DNA from: Fibrobacteraceae bacterium
Lineage (GTDB): Bacteria; Fibrobacterota; Fibrobacteria; Fibrobacterales; Fibrobacteraceae
Reading direction: 5' to 3'
DNA length: 14,374 nucleotides
Assembly (NCBI GenBank): GCA_021443045.1
Contig: JABUUT010000029.1
Coordinates: 29,707 to 44,080 of the forward strand
The stretch's first letter is position 1. Every line of letters begins with the position of its first letter. The notes beneath the pieces were generated by a model. The model was not told the origin of the DNA. It saw nothing but the letters and a program-made list of their open reading frames with translations, and made no database searches. The position numbers and the translations under genes were made by a program. Positions 7,701 through 13,205 of this stretch are shown here, piece by piece.

Positions 7701-7847
7701 ATAGATGATGGTGGCTGTCACCACGGGCACGTCGAATTTCGGCATCAAATCCACTACCATCATGCGGTAGGTGTAGATACCGAACACCACGATGGTCAAG
7801 ATGACCATGAGCATGGTGATTGGTTTATAGATACTTGCTTTAATCAT
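4704..7847 (-). CDS. RND efflux permease (HAE1/AcrB type) with altered proton-relay residues
   Basis: A 1047-residue inner-membrane RND transporter of usual HAE1 length. It has TM1 at about 9-29, a large porter/docking loop, TM2-TM6 at about 330-475, TM7 near 535-555, a second large periplasmic loop, and TM8-TM12 at about 860-1030. Homology is clear from PITMLMVILTIVVFG, GGTTRQISINVD, PEGFELHLVYDRSE, the TM4 block GLLV..SIVVLENI, and the C-terminal IGVVVNNAILLLDEANRL. In AcrB, TM4 carries D407-D408 and TM10 carries K940. Here the aligned positions are T396-N397 (codons ACC AAC) and N935, and the TM11 R-x-RPI segment reads K966-F-Q968-A-I. Normal energy coupling is therefore doubtful. The ATG at 7847 is preceded by GGGAG about 10 nt upstream. 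It is the third gene of the channel-adaptor-permease operon, 19 bp after the adaptor. The substrate is not predictable. Confidence 0.95.
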   Translation of the reverse strand: MIKASIYKPITMLMVILTIVVFGIYTYRMMVVDLMPKFDVPVVTATIIYAGANPEEIETTIVKPIEDQVELVDGIDYVQSICLENYGVIVAMFNMGINVDVAANDVRAKVEQVAADFPDAVQAPIIAKVDINASAIMSISFTGPVNATELRQKVEDDIEPLFTSVSGVASVDIFGGTTRQISINVDKDKMLDRNVDIQTLLGMYQISNVNNPVGEVKGKHKNTSVRTAGKFQTLDEIRDMDLPTAKGVIKLSEVARVVDTIETVSSMSRYNGINSVSLDIKKRSDANVVDVAQGVLKRMHEINKTLPEGFELHLVYDRSEAVNESIQNVIQNIIIAIVLTSILLLLFLGKLSTMLIAALTMPTSVIGAFTFMYFAGFGINMMSLMALSSAVGLLVTNSIVVLENINVKLMEGLDPKEAAYKGTSEILVAIMASTLTNVCVFVPIAFMKSIVGIFFKTYGMTMVFATVVSLIMTFTLTPLMAAYLFKGKKKDENGNIIEDKKGLVERITGVFPKMLNGIRFVYLKTLSFCLSIPGVLFQVAALVGMLLFVAFMAKNFLTVELSPRQDQGMMSIKLEMPVGTNVETTDSIAKIIESRIKDLPDMERYNVTIGGSNGMTTVNQATIRVKMFKRGKGRNRSTDQIVDSLRPYLANIPDAYISIKSTSASEMNNNSAGDVVLEVSGLYPDSVRKAADILKMRVPEKIAGVVEVKSSYEAGKPEIRMIPKRDAMADYGVTLSTLAAYNYIAVSGYEAGTFTENGEEYDVYVRMEEKDRLSHSDIENLPMMTPKGYVNASELFEIEDGAGPTRIDRKRKRTRVDVSMNLIPGHTTGEIMGKLTELTKEMKDELPEGVSYGFGGNADMQNDMVEEFIAAILMAILLTYILLIALLESFAQPFIIMTTIPMGAIGVLLSLVFTGKALSMIAFMAIVMLIGVVVNNAILLLDEANRLLRSGAMGRRSAVMTAAKEKFQAIALATFASVVAQLPLAFAMGGDVAAMTQPMGIASVGGLLVSAILTMYLVPTFFWLPNAIFGKAKKAKAKLQSRFSAKA

Positions 7848-7866
7848 TCCTTAAAATCTCCCAGCA

Positions 7867-8913
7867 CTATTCCACAATGAGAACTTTGTCGCCATCGTTC
7901 ATTTTGGACATGCCTTCCACCATAACGGTTTCACCTTCGGAAATTCCGTCAGTGATCTGGATATCATCCTTGGTCCGCACACCCACTTCCACAATCTTTC
8001 TGCGGGCCTTGCCTTCGGCATCTACAGTCCACACAGTGTTGAGGCCGTTGGCGTAAACGACAGCTTCGTAGGGAACCACGATGCCGTTCACTTGGCGTGC
8101 ATCCAGTTCGGCGGTAACGTACATGCCGGGGAGAAGCTTCTTTTTGCTATTCTGGAAGGTGACTTCTACAGGGAAGAATCGAGTGGTGGGGTTGGCTGCT
8201 AGAGGAATCAAGGTGACTTTGCCCTTCACTGTTTCTCCGTTCATGTTGACAACGGCGGCGGCACCCTTCTTGAAAAGTCCGATATCGCGGCTGGTCACAT
8301 TGAGCTTCAAAATAACTTGTTCCAACTTGGCGATGGTGCAGAATGTACCACCGACACCAGGAACCTGACCTACAGTCCAGTTCATTTCGGTAACCACACC
8401 TGCTGCAGGTGCAAGAATCAGGTTTGCACGGCGAGCGGTTTCCAAATCCATTTTAGCAATCTTTAGTTGGCTTTCCATGGCTTCCACGTCTTTTTGGCTT
8501 ATGCCGCCCTTGGCCTGAACTTCTTTAAGACGTTCGTAGTTCTTTTCTAACAGGTTCACCTGTTCTTGAGCCTTTTGAAGGCCCGTATTATCGCCAGTAA
8601 AGAAGTATTCGGCCAGCACTTGGTCTTTTTGAACGGAACTTCCCACTTGAACGTTAATTTTTGCCAAAGGATCGCCCATTTTAGAAATGGCCTTGTTTTG
8701 TTGTATACCTTCGATGGAACCGCTAAACTTGCGCACATCGGTAAGCTTGGCGTTGGCGGCTTTTACCACGCGGGCAGGCTTGCCTTTTTCCGCCTGAATT
8801 TGTTCAATGGTGGTAGCCTTGTTTTGGTTTTCATCTTTCTTCTTCAAGTCGCAGCCGGCAAGAACCATGGTTGCGCAAGCGAGGGTAACGATTGTTTTGA
8901 TTGTGTTTTTCAT
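7867..8913 (-). CDS. RND efflux periplasmic adaptor (membrane fusion protein), lipoprotein
   Basis: A 348-residue adaptor of the AcrA/HlyD-like family that bridges the inner-membrane permease and the outer-membrane channel. The N-terminus is a lipoprotein signal with lipobox LAGC and C21 as the lipidation site. Asp22 follows, which by the Lol rule of enterobacteria would retain it in the inner membrane, as expected for an adaptor. After it come a lipoyl/barrel-sandwich half (about 75-110, NVQVGSSVQKDQVLAEY), a short coiled-coil hairpin (about 110-165), the second lipoyl half ILAPAAGVVTEMNWTVGQ, a beta-barrel domain (about 200-275, ending LLPGMYVTAEL), and a membrane-proximal domain. The start ATG at 8913 has AGAGGA about five bases upstream, a good ribosome binding site. 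It follows the channel gene by 17 bp and precedes the permease by 19 bp, so the three are almost surely co-transcribed. Confidence 0.94.
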   Translation of the reverse strand: MKNTIKTIVTLACATMVLAGCDLKKKDENQNKATTIEQIQAEKGKPARVVKAANAKLTDVRKFSGSIEGIQQNKAISKMGDPLAKINVQVGSSVQKDQVLAEYFFTGDNTGLQKAQEQVNLLEKNYERLKEVQAKGGISQKDVEAMESQLKIAKMDLETARRANLILAPAAGVVTEMNWTVGQVPGVGGTFCTIAKLEQVILKLNVTSRDIGLFKKGAAAVVNMNGETVKGKVTLIPLAANPTTRFFPVEVTFQNSKKKLLPGMYVTAELDARQVNGIVVPYEAVVYANGLNTVWTVDAEGKARRKIVEVGVRTKDDIQITDGISEGETVMVEGMSKMNDGDKVLIVE

Positions 8914-8930
8914 TTTCGTCCTCTTATCTC

Positions 8931-10376
8931 TTAATATTCACCTGTGGCCTTTAGTAAGGCGTTCAAAGCTTTGTTCCAATCCAGCACTGCGTTCAGGTAG
9001 TTCATCTTTGCGTTGCGCAGGCTCATGTTGGCACTCAAAAGGTTCAATTGTGTTTCTTGACCGATTTTGTAGGCCGCTTCGGTCATGTCGTAGTTCTTTT
9101 GGGCCAGTTCAATGGAGTTCTTCTTCAGCACAAGCTGGGTTTGTGCGTTGTCTAGGGTTCTGGCACAAGATTCAATTTCTAGGCGAAAGCCCCGTTCGGC
9201 AGTTTCTTTCTGAATTTGGGTGCTGCGGAGGCTGGATTTGGCTTGCACTACGCTTTCCCGTGTCTTCATGCCGTTGAATAGATTCATGGTGACCTTTAAA
9301 AAGGCAATCTTGTTAATGTTCTTGTCCCAATCTGGGGCATCCCATTTGTAAAATTCATTTTGATTGTTGGAATACTTGATGGTGCCGCCCAAAACTACAG
9401 TGGGCTTGTAGCCCCCTTCTTCGATGTCTATGTTTTTGGAAAGCATCTCTTCGCCAATTTCCAGCATCACCAACTCTTTGCGACGCTTTTTCACATTGGA
9501 CATGGATGTGTCTGGGTAGGTAAATTCATTTTCTGGGTTGCGAAGGGTGCCCTCAAACTGAACGTCGGCGTCAAATTCAAGGCCCATGGTGTTTAGCAAA
9601 TTATTGCGGGCCAAAACGCGCTGCTTCTGAAGGGTTTCCAGTTGGGAATTCAGTTCGTCTAGCTGGAGTTTGGCTCGAATCAAATCCAGTTCGCCAACCA
9701 TTCCGCTTTGGTAAGACTGGGTCACAAAATCAATGTTGCTTTGGGTTAGTGCGATGGAGGCCTCAAGAATGGCAACGGAAGAATCCATGACAATGAGCTG
9801 GTCAAAGGCGTTTTCTACGTCGTAGCGCACCTTTGATTTTTCGTTGTCCAGACTGACCTCTTTTTGGCGCTTGTAGGCTTTTGCAATTTCAATGCCGGTT
9901 CCCACCTTGCCTTGGGCATAGAGAACCTGGGTGGCGGTAATGCCTACGCTAGACTGCCAGCGGTAGCCTTGGCTTGCCAATGCGTTTGATATACCGTCTA
10001 GAGCAGGGCCTATTACCTCGGTGTCAAAAGCATTGGCGTTAGGGTGTGATACGCCGTTACCATCGGCAGTTTCCTGAGAGGCGTAGTAGCTGGCGGCATC
10101 GGAAACGTCAGAACTCTTTTTTACATCATCAAGGCCGAAAATGCGGGTGACTGTGGCGTCCAAATCAATGGTGGGAAGTGCGTTTCCGTAGCCAGAGGTG
10201 ATTTTGGAGTTGGCAGAAACCAGTTCTTCCTCGGCAGACTTGATGGCCGAGGATTTTTCCATGGCTATATTGACCGCCTCTTCGCGGGTGTATGTTTGGC
10301 CTGCAAAACTTTCTGTGGCCAAGCCAAGGGCGATTGTGGCTGCAAATGCGGCCGAAATTGCAATTTGCCTAGGCAT
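8931..10376 (-). CDS. TolC-family outer-membrane efflux channel
   Basis: A 481-residue outer-membrane factor that forms the trimeric exit duct of the efflux complex. The signal peptide runs from residue 1 to about 25, with a likely signal peptidase I cut after ESFA (A25/G26). Two outer-membrane efflux protein repeats follow: TREEAVNIAMEKSSAIKSAEEEL near 29-51, with QSGMVGELDLIRAKLQLDEL as the mid-protein signature, and the second repeat ending YKIGQETQLNLLSANMSLRNAKMNYLNAVLDWNKALNALLKATG at the C-terminus. The repeats are rich in long amphipathic helices, as expected for the alpha-barrel. The start ATG at 10376 is preceded by AGGAG with five bases between (10382-10386), one of the strongest ribosome binding sites here. 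It is the first gene of the efflux operon; a TATAAT box lies about 48 bp upstream. Confidence 0.94.
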   Translation of the reverse strand: MPRQIAISAAFAATIALGLATESFAGQTYTREEAVNIAMEKSSAIKSAEEELVSANSKITSGYGNALPTIDLDATVTRIFGLDDVKKSSDVSDAASYYASQETADGNGVSHPNANAFDTEVIGPALDGISNALASQGYRWQSSVGITATQVLYAQGKVGTGIEIAKAYKRQKEVSLDNEKSKVRYDVENAFDQLIVMDSSVAILEASIALTQSNIDFVTQSYQSGMVGELDLIRAKLQLDELNSQLETLQKQRVLARNNLLNTMGLEFDADVQFEGTLRNPENEFTYPDTSMSNVKKRRKELVMLEIGEEMLSKNIDIEEGGYKPTVVLGGTIKYSNNQNEFYKWDAPDWDKNINKIAFLKVTMNLFNGMKTRESVVQAKSSLRSTQIQKETAERGFRLEIESCARTLDNAQTQLVLKKNSIELAQKNYDMTEAAYKIGQETQLNLLSANMSLRNAKMNYLNAVLDWNKALNALLKATGEY

Positions 10377-10423
10377 TTCTTCTCCTATAAAATTTACGGC
10401 CCAAATGTAGAAAATTTTACAAT

Positions 10424-10429
10424 ATTATA
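10424..10429 (-). promoter_or_regulatory. Promoter -10 box for the efflux operon
   Basis: On the minus strand a perfect TATAAT lies about 48 bp before the channel start, giving a leader of about 40 nt that includes the AGGAG ribosome binding site. No good -35 hexamer is present at 16-18 bp (the sequence there is A-rich), so the promoter may rely on an activator or an A-rich upstream element. No operator palindrome or adjacent TetR/MarR-type regulator gene was found. Confidence 0.5.
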
Positions 10430-10475
10430 TAGAGTATGTGTTCATTATTTTTGACAGACTGCAATATTAAATGAT

Positions 10476-10514
10476 AAAAGGCAGACCTTCTATTGGAAAA
10501 ATCTGCCCTTTTTT
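10476..10514 (-). terminator. Intrinsic terminator after ybaB
   Basis: The arms GGCAGA (10480-10485) and TCTGCC (10502-10507) flank a 16-base loop. On the minus strand the stem is followed by TTTTAT; on the plus strand it is followed by six T. It lies just past the ybaB stop and before the efflux-operon promoter, so it probably ends the dnaX-ybaB transcript. The long loop makes it weaker than the terminator at 4642-4681. Confidence 0.7.
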
Positions 10515-10532
10515 GCGAAAATGTGATGTAGA

Positions 10533-10841
10533 TTACATAAGTCCGGGAATCTTCATGCCGCCGGTAATGTCGCTAATGCTAGACTTGGTGGCATCGTCCT
10601 TCTTTTTCACGGCGGCATTGAAGGCGGCCATAATCAAATCTTCCAGGGCTTCAACGTCATCTTTGTCTACAACCTCTGGGTTGATTTTTATCATGGTGAG
10701 TACCCCTTGTCCATTCAAGGCGACTTTTACCATTCCACCACCGGCTTCGGCATCAAAGCTCTGTGCTTTAAGATCATTCTGGGCCTTCAGCATTTTGCTT
10801 TGCATCTTCTGAAGGTCTCTCATCATTTTACCCATGTCCAT
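10533..10841 (-). CDS. ybaB: YbaB/EbfC nucleoid-associated protein
   Basis: A 102-residue DNA-binding protein of the YbaB/EbfC family, which forms tweezer-like dimers on DNA. Seen: the N-terminal helix MGKMMRDLQKMQSKMLKAQNDL, then the short beta core GGGMVKVALNGQGVLTMIKINPEVVDKDDVEALEDLIMAAFNAA, in which the glycine-rich strand start, the INPE-type turn and the D-x-E-x-LEDLI helix are family signatures. It ends GGMKIPGLM, a common C-terminal form. The start ATG at 10841 has AAGGA eight bases upstream; a second ATG two codons later is possible. It follows dnaX by 14 bp, the classical dnaX-ybaB arrangement, but recR, usually third, is absent: a terminator follows directly. Confidence 0.95.
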   Translation of the reverse strand: MDMGKMMRDLQKMQSKMLKAQNDLKAQSFDAEAGGGMVKVALNGQGVLTMIKINPEVVDKDDVEALEDLIMAAFNAAVKKKDDATKSSISDITGGMKIPGLM

Positions 10842-10855
10842 AGAATTATTCCTTT

Positions 10856-12607
10856 TTATGCATCGTTATTGTCTTCACCGTTGTCGCTGTTTAAAGGCTC
10901 TACGGTCTCTTTTCTGATTTTTGCAGAATATACCAATTCTGCGGCAAAAAGTTGTTGGAGCTGTGACAAATGAGGCTCTTTTTGCAAGTCTCGCTCAAAG
11001 GGGCTCATTTGAGCGTTTTTTCTTATTTCCAGTTCCTGCGCGGTGTAGCCTCGGGTTTTTACCGATAAGGCCACCTTAGTTTGCAGTTTGTCTTCCAAAA
11101 TCTCTTGAAGGCGAATCAGGTATTCCGGGTTGTCGTTAATCTGCTTTATGTTCCAGGAATCGGCTTTGGCCTGATCGCCCACATAGGTCAAGTGGATGGG
11201 GAAGGGGGTTGCCTTCATGTCGCCTGTTTCTAGAACGGTGCCGCTTAAGGCTGCCGAAAATACAAGATCTCCGTCGTCGGCCAAACTTTTTAGTATGGTG
11301 GGCCAGGCGGCCGCAATTTCATAGCGTGTGTAAACGCCTGCTTCGGAAGAGCTCATCAGGCTGGCAAAGGGGTCTTCGTAAGACGCCCGGACTTCTTCCT
11401 GGGCGTCTATCATGGCGCTAACTTCCGCTACTTTTTTTTTTAGCGCCTCTTGGTCAGGATTTCCAGAGGCTTTTGATGGGTCGTTTATGGCCGCCAAGGC
11501 TTTTCGCAGGTCGGTGAGGTGGTCTAGCCACGCCATGCGGGCAAAGGTGGTTTCTACCAAAAGGCGGGGGTTGGTGCTGTAACGCAGGCTGGCTTGCAAA
11601 TCGGTAAGCATTTTGGCTATGCGAAGAAGGTCGCCGTTTTTTAACTCCGGAGCGGCACTCTTGATTCTGGAGAACATTTCTTGAGAAAGGTTGAGGGCAT
11701 CGGCGGTAAAGGCATCTAGGCGGGCGTAAATCATGTTACGGATAAACTTTCCGAAGCCGTCTAGGAGGGGGGTAAACTCAATGCCGATTTTGCAGGCCTC
11801 ATCTACCATTTTAAAGCAGCCCTTAAGGTCGTGGGTGGCTATGGCCTGAATGAGGGCAAAGAACAATTCCACTGGAGGAATGCCCAAAATGGAACGCACG
11901 GAATCGGCGGTCATTTCGTTTCCGGTAAAGGCGTAGGCCTGGTCAAAGTAGGTGAGACCATCACGCATGGAGCCGTCTGCCTTTTCTGCAAAAATGTTCA
12001 GGGCCTCGTCGGTGGCGTGAATGCCTTCTTTCTCGCAAATGTAGCGAAGCCGTTCCTCAATTTGCTCAATGGTAAGGCGCTTAAAGTCAAAACGCTGTAC
12101 GCGTGAGAGAATGGTTTGTGGAACTTTGTTGACTTCGGTGGTGGCAAAAATGAAGATAACGTGTGCTGGAGGTTCTTCCAGTGTTTTAAGCAGCGCGTTA
12201 AAGGCTCCTGTGGAAAGCATGTGGACTTCGTCGATGATGAAAACCTTGTACTTTCCAATAACGGGAGGGTATTGTACACGTTCAATAACATCGCGAATGT
12301 TGTCTACGCTGGTGTTGGATGCGGCATCAATTTCATAGACGTCCATTGGGTTTCCGCCAGCAATATCTTTGCAGCTCTCGCATTCTCCACAGGGGTGGAG
12401 GGGGTCGCCTCCCTTGCAGTTTAGTGTTCTTGCCAAAATACGGGCTGAGGTGGTTTTGCCCACACCTCGGGTGCCGGTAAACAAAAAAGCATGGTGGAGT
12501 CTACCACCTTCAATAGCGTTTTGGAGGGTCTTGGCAATGTGCTCTTGACCTACCATGTCATCAAAAGATTTTGGGCGCCACTTACGGGCCATTGCAATAT
12601 AAGCCAT
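10856..12607 (-). CDS. dnaX: DNA polymerase III subunit gamma/tau
   Basis: The clamp-loader ATPase that loads the sliding clamp and, in its long form, links polymerases to the helicase. It has 583 residues when read from the ATG at 12607. This start aligns MAYIAMARKWRP with the family N-terminus MSYQVLARKWRP; the longer TTG at 12664 adds 19 unrelated residues. Seen: MVGQEHIAKTL (18-28); Walker A GTRGVGKTT with K51; the four zinc cysteines C64, C73, C76 and C79, at the same spacing as E. coli DnaX; Walker B/DExH box FIIDEVHML; and the sensor-1 segment TILSRVQRFDF. The collar domain ends near residue 365, followed by a poorly conserved tau-specific C-terminus to 583. At codons 389-392 an A10 run gives a candidate frameshift site. 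No Shine-Dalgarno is seen. It is followed after 14 bp by ybaB. Confidence 0.97.
   Translation of the reverse strand: MAYIAMARKWRPKSFDDMVGQEHIAKTLQNAIEGGRLHHAFLFTGTRGVGKTTSARILARTLNCKGGDPLHPCGECESCKDIAGGNPMDVYEIDAASNTSVDNIRDVIERVQYPPVIGKYKVFIIDEVHMLSTGAFNALLKTLEEPPAHVIFIFATTEVNKVPQTILSRVQRFDFKRLTIEQIEERLRYICEKEGIHATDEALNIFAEKADGSMRDGLTYFDQAYAFTGNEMTADSVRSILGIPPVELFFALIQAIATHDLKGCFKMVDEACKIGIEFTPLLDGFGKFIRNMIYARLDAFTADALNLSQEMFSRIKSAAPELKNGDLLRIAKMLTDLQASLRYSTNPRLLVETTFARMAWLDHLTDLRKALAAINDPSKASGNPDQEALKKKVAEVSAMIDAQEEVRASYEDPFASLMSSSEAGVYTRYEIAAAWPTILKSLADDGDLVFSAALSGTVLETGDMKATPFPIHLTYVGDQAKADSWNIKQINDNPEYLIRLQEILEDKLQTKVALSVKTRGYTAQELEIRKNAQMSPFERDLQKEPHLSQLQQLFAAELVYSAKIRKETVEPLNSDNGEDNNDA
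11381..11451 (-). promoter_or_regulatory. Candidate programmed frameshift / transcriptional slippage site in dnaX
   Basis: On the coding strand, codons 389-393 read CTA AAA AAA AAA GTA, an unbroken run of ten A (11432-11441). Gaining one A, or a ribosomal -1 shift, reads AGT AGC GGA AGT TAG and gives a product of about 396 residues. Losing one A reads AAG TAG and gives 392 residues. AAGAGG, a Shine-Dalgarno-like hexamer, ends four bases before the run. Perfect 8-bp inverted repeats GGCGCTAA/TTAGCGCC (11440-11447 with 11414-11421) bracket the run, and AGACGCCC/GGGCGTCT (11401-11408 with 11381-11388) follow it. The site lies just past the conserved clamp-loader domains, where gamma ends in other bacteria. 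Function is inferred. Confidence 0.6.
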
Positions 12608-12658
12608 GCTTGAAATGTAGTAAATATTTTGATTTTGGATATGGAAATGAAAATTTTC

Positions 12659-12687
12659 TTGCAAATGTTGTGGGAATGAGTTAAATT
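12659..12687 (+). promoter_or_regulatory. Weak candidate promoter for the small plus-strand gene
   Basis: TTGCAA (12659-12664), a 17-nt spacer and TAAATT (12682-12687) each match the sigma-70 consensus at 4 of 6 positions. Transcription would start near 12694. That would favour translation from the ATG pair at 12720/12723 over the ATG at 12696. It lies in the 88-bp or so divergent gap that must also hold the dnaX promoter, for which I see no convincing boxes. Confidence 0.3.
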
Positions 12688-12722
12688 AGGTTGGAATGAA
12701 TGTAAAAAAGCAGGATTATATG

Positions 12723-13106
12723 ATGAACGCAAAAAATGCTCTTCTGGTACTGTGTTGGCAAACGGCTTGCCTCTACCATGATAAAGAAAACAGCACCCTT
12801 TTGCCTGGGGCCCAGTCTGCCACAGAAGAAGAAAGTTTTATTCTTGATAAAATTCACGATACCCACACTCCCGACGTTTCCTGGGATGAGTTTAACGATA
12901 CTTACGCCAGTTTTTCTAAGGCATCCGACAGAACCAATGCTTGTATTAATGTGATTAGGCAGGAATCAGAAACTTTTAAGAAACTGGTTGTGGAATGCAT
13001 GACTCGAATTGCCTGTGCGGCTGTGGAAGACAACAACAATGATGCCATTTCTGTAACGGAGCGGAACTTTATTGAACAGGTTGCCAAGGCTATAGGAGTT
13101 TTTTAA
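12723..13106 (+). CDS. Uncharacterised small helical protein, possibly TerB-like
   Basis: I do not recognise this protein with confidence. It has about 127 residues, is mostly predicted helical, is acidic in the middle (ATEEESFILDKIHD, SWDEFNDTY), and has no signal peptide or membrane segment. The pattern ALLVLCWQTACLYHDKENS near the start and ISVTERNFIEQVAKAIGVF at the end (a helix, an acidic loop, then S-x-x-E-x-x-F-I) recalls the TerB/DjlA-N helical fold, in which acidic loops bind metal. This is only a resemblance. Three in-frame ATGs exist. AGGA at 12712-12715 is seven bases before the ATG at 12723 and four before 12720, so 12723 is chosen; an ATG at 12696 would add nine residues and has only a weak AGG. 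The gene is divergent from dnaX, stands alone, and is followed by a terminator. Confidence 0.7.
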   Translation: MNAKNALLVLCWQTACLYHDKENSTLLPGAQSATEEESFILDKIHDTHTPDVSWDEFNDTYASFSKASDRTNACINVIRQESETFKKLVVECMTRIACAAVEDNNNDAISVTERNFIEQVAKAIGVF

Positions 13107-13133
13107 TTTATCTTGTTTTTTACAAATAAAAGA

Positions 13134-13159
13134 GCAGGCTTTGTGGGCCTGCCTTTTTT
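13134..13159 (+). terminator. Intrinsic terminator between convergent genes
   Basis: The stem GCAGGC (13134-13139) / GCCTGC (13147-13152), with a seven-base loop, is followed by C and six T (13154-13159). It ends the small plus-strand gene. Read on the minus strand, the same stem is followed by TCTTTTATTT and lies just past the pheT stop, so it could work in both directions. Confidence 0.85.
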
Positions 13160-13205
13160 AGTAGTTTGCTATCAGCAGTGAGTGGGACTTTGTCGGTGTT
13201 CTGTA

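Noticed and set aside
10451..10479. TTGACA on the plus strand as a promoter -35 box
   Set aside because: There is no -10 box at the right distance (ATAAAA only) and no plus-strand gene follows; the bases downstream are the ybaB operon on the other strand.
12649..12658. Palindrome GAAAATTTTC upstream of dnaX as an operator
   Set aside because: A short A/T-tract palindrome in an AT-rich gap, with a near copy at 10412-10420; too likely by chance.
12608..12664. TTG-initiated longer DnaX
   Set aside because: The ATG at 12607 gives an N-terminus that matches the family from its first residues; the extra 19 codons do not.
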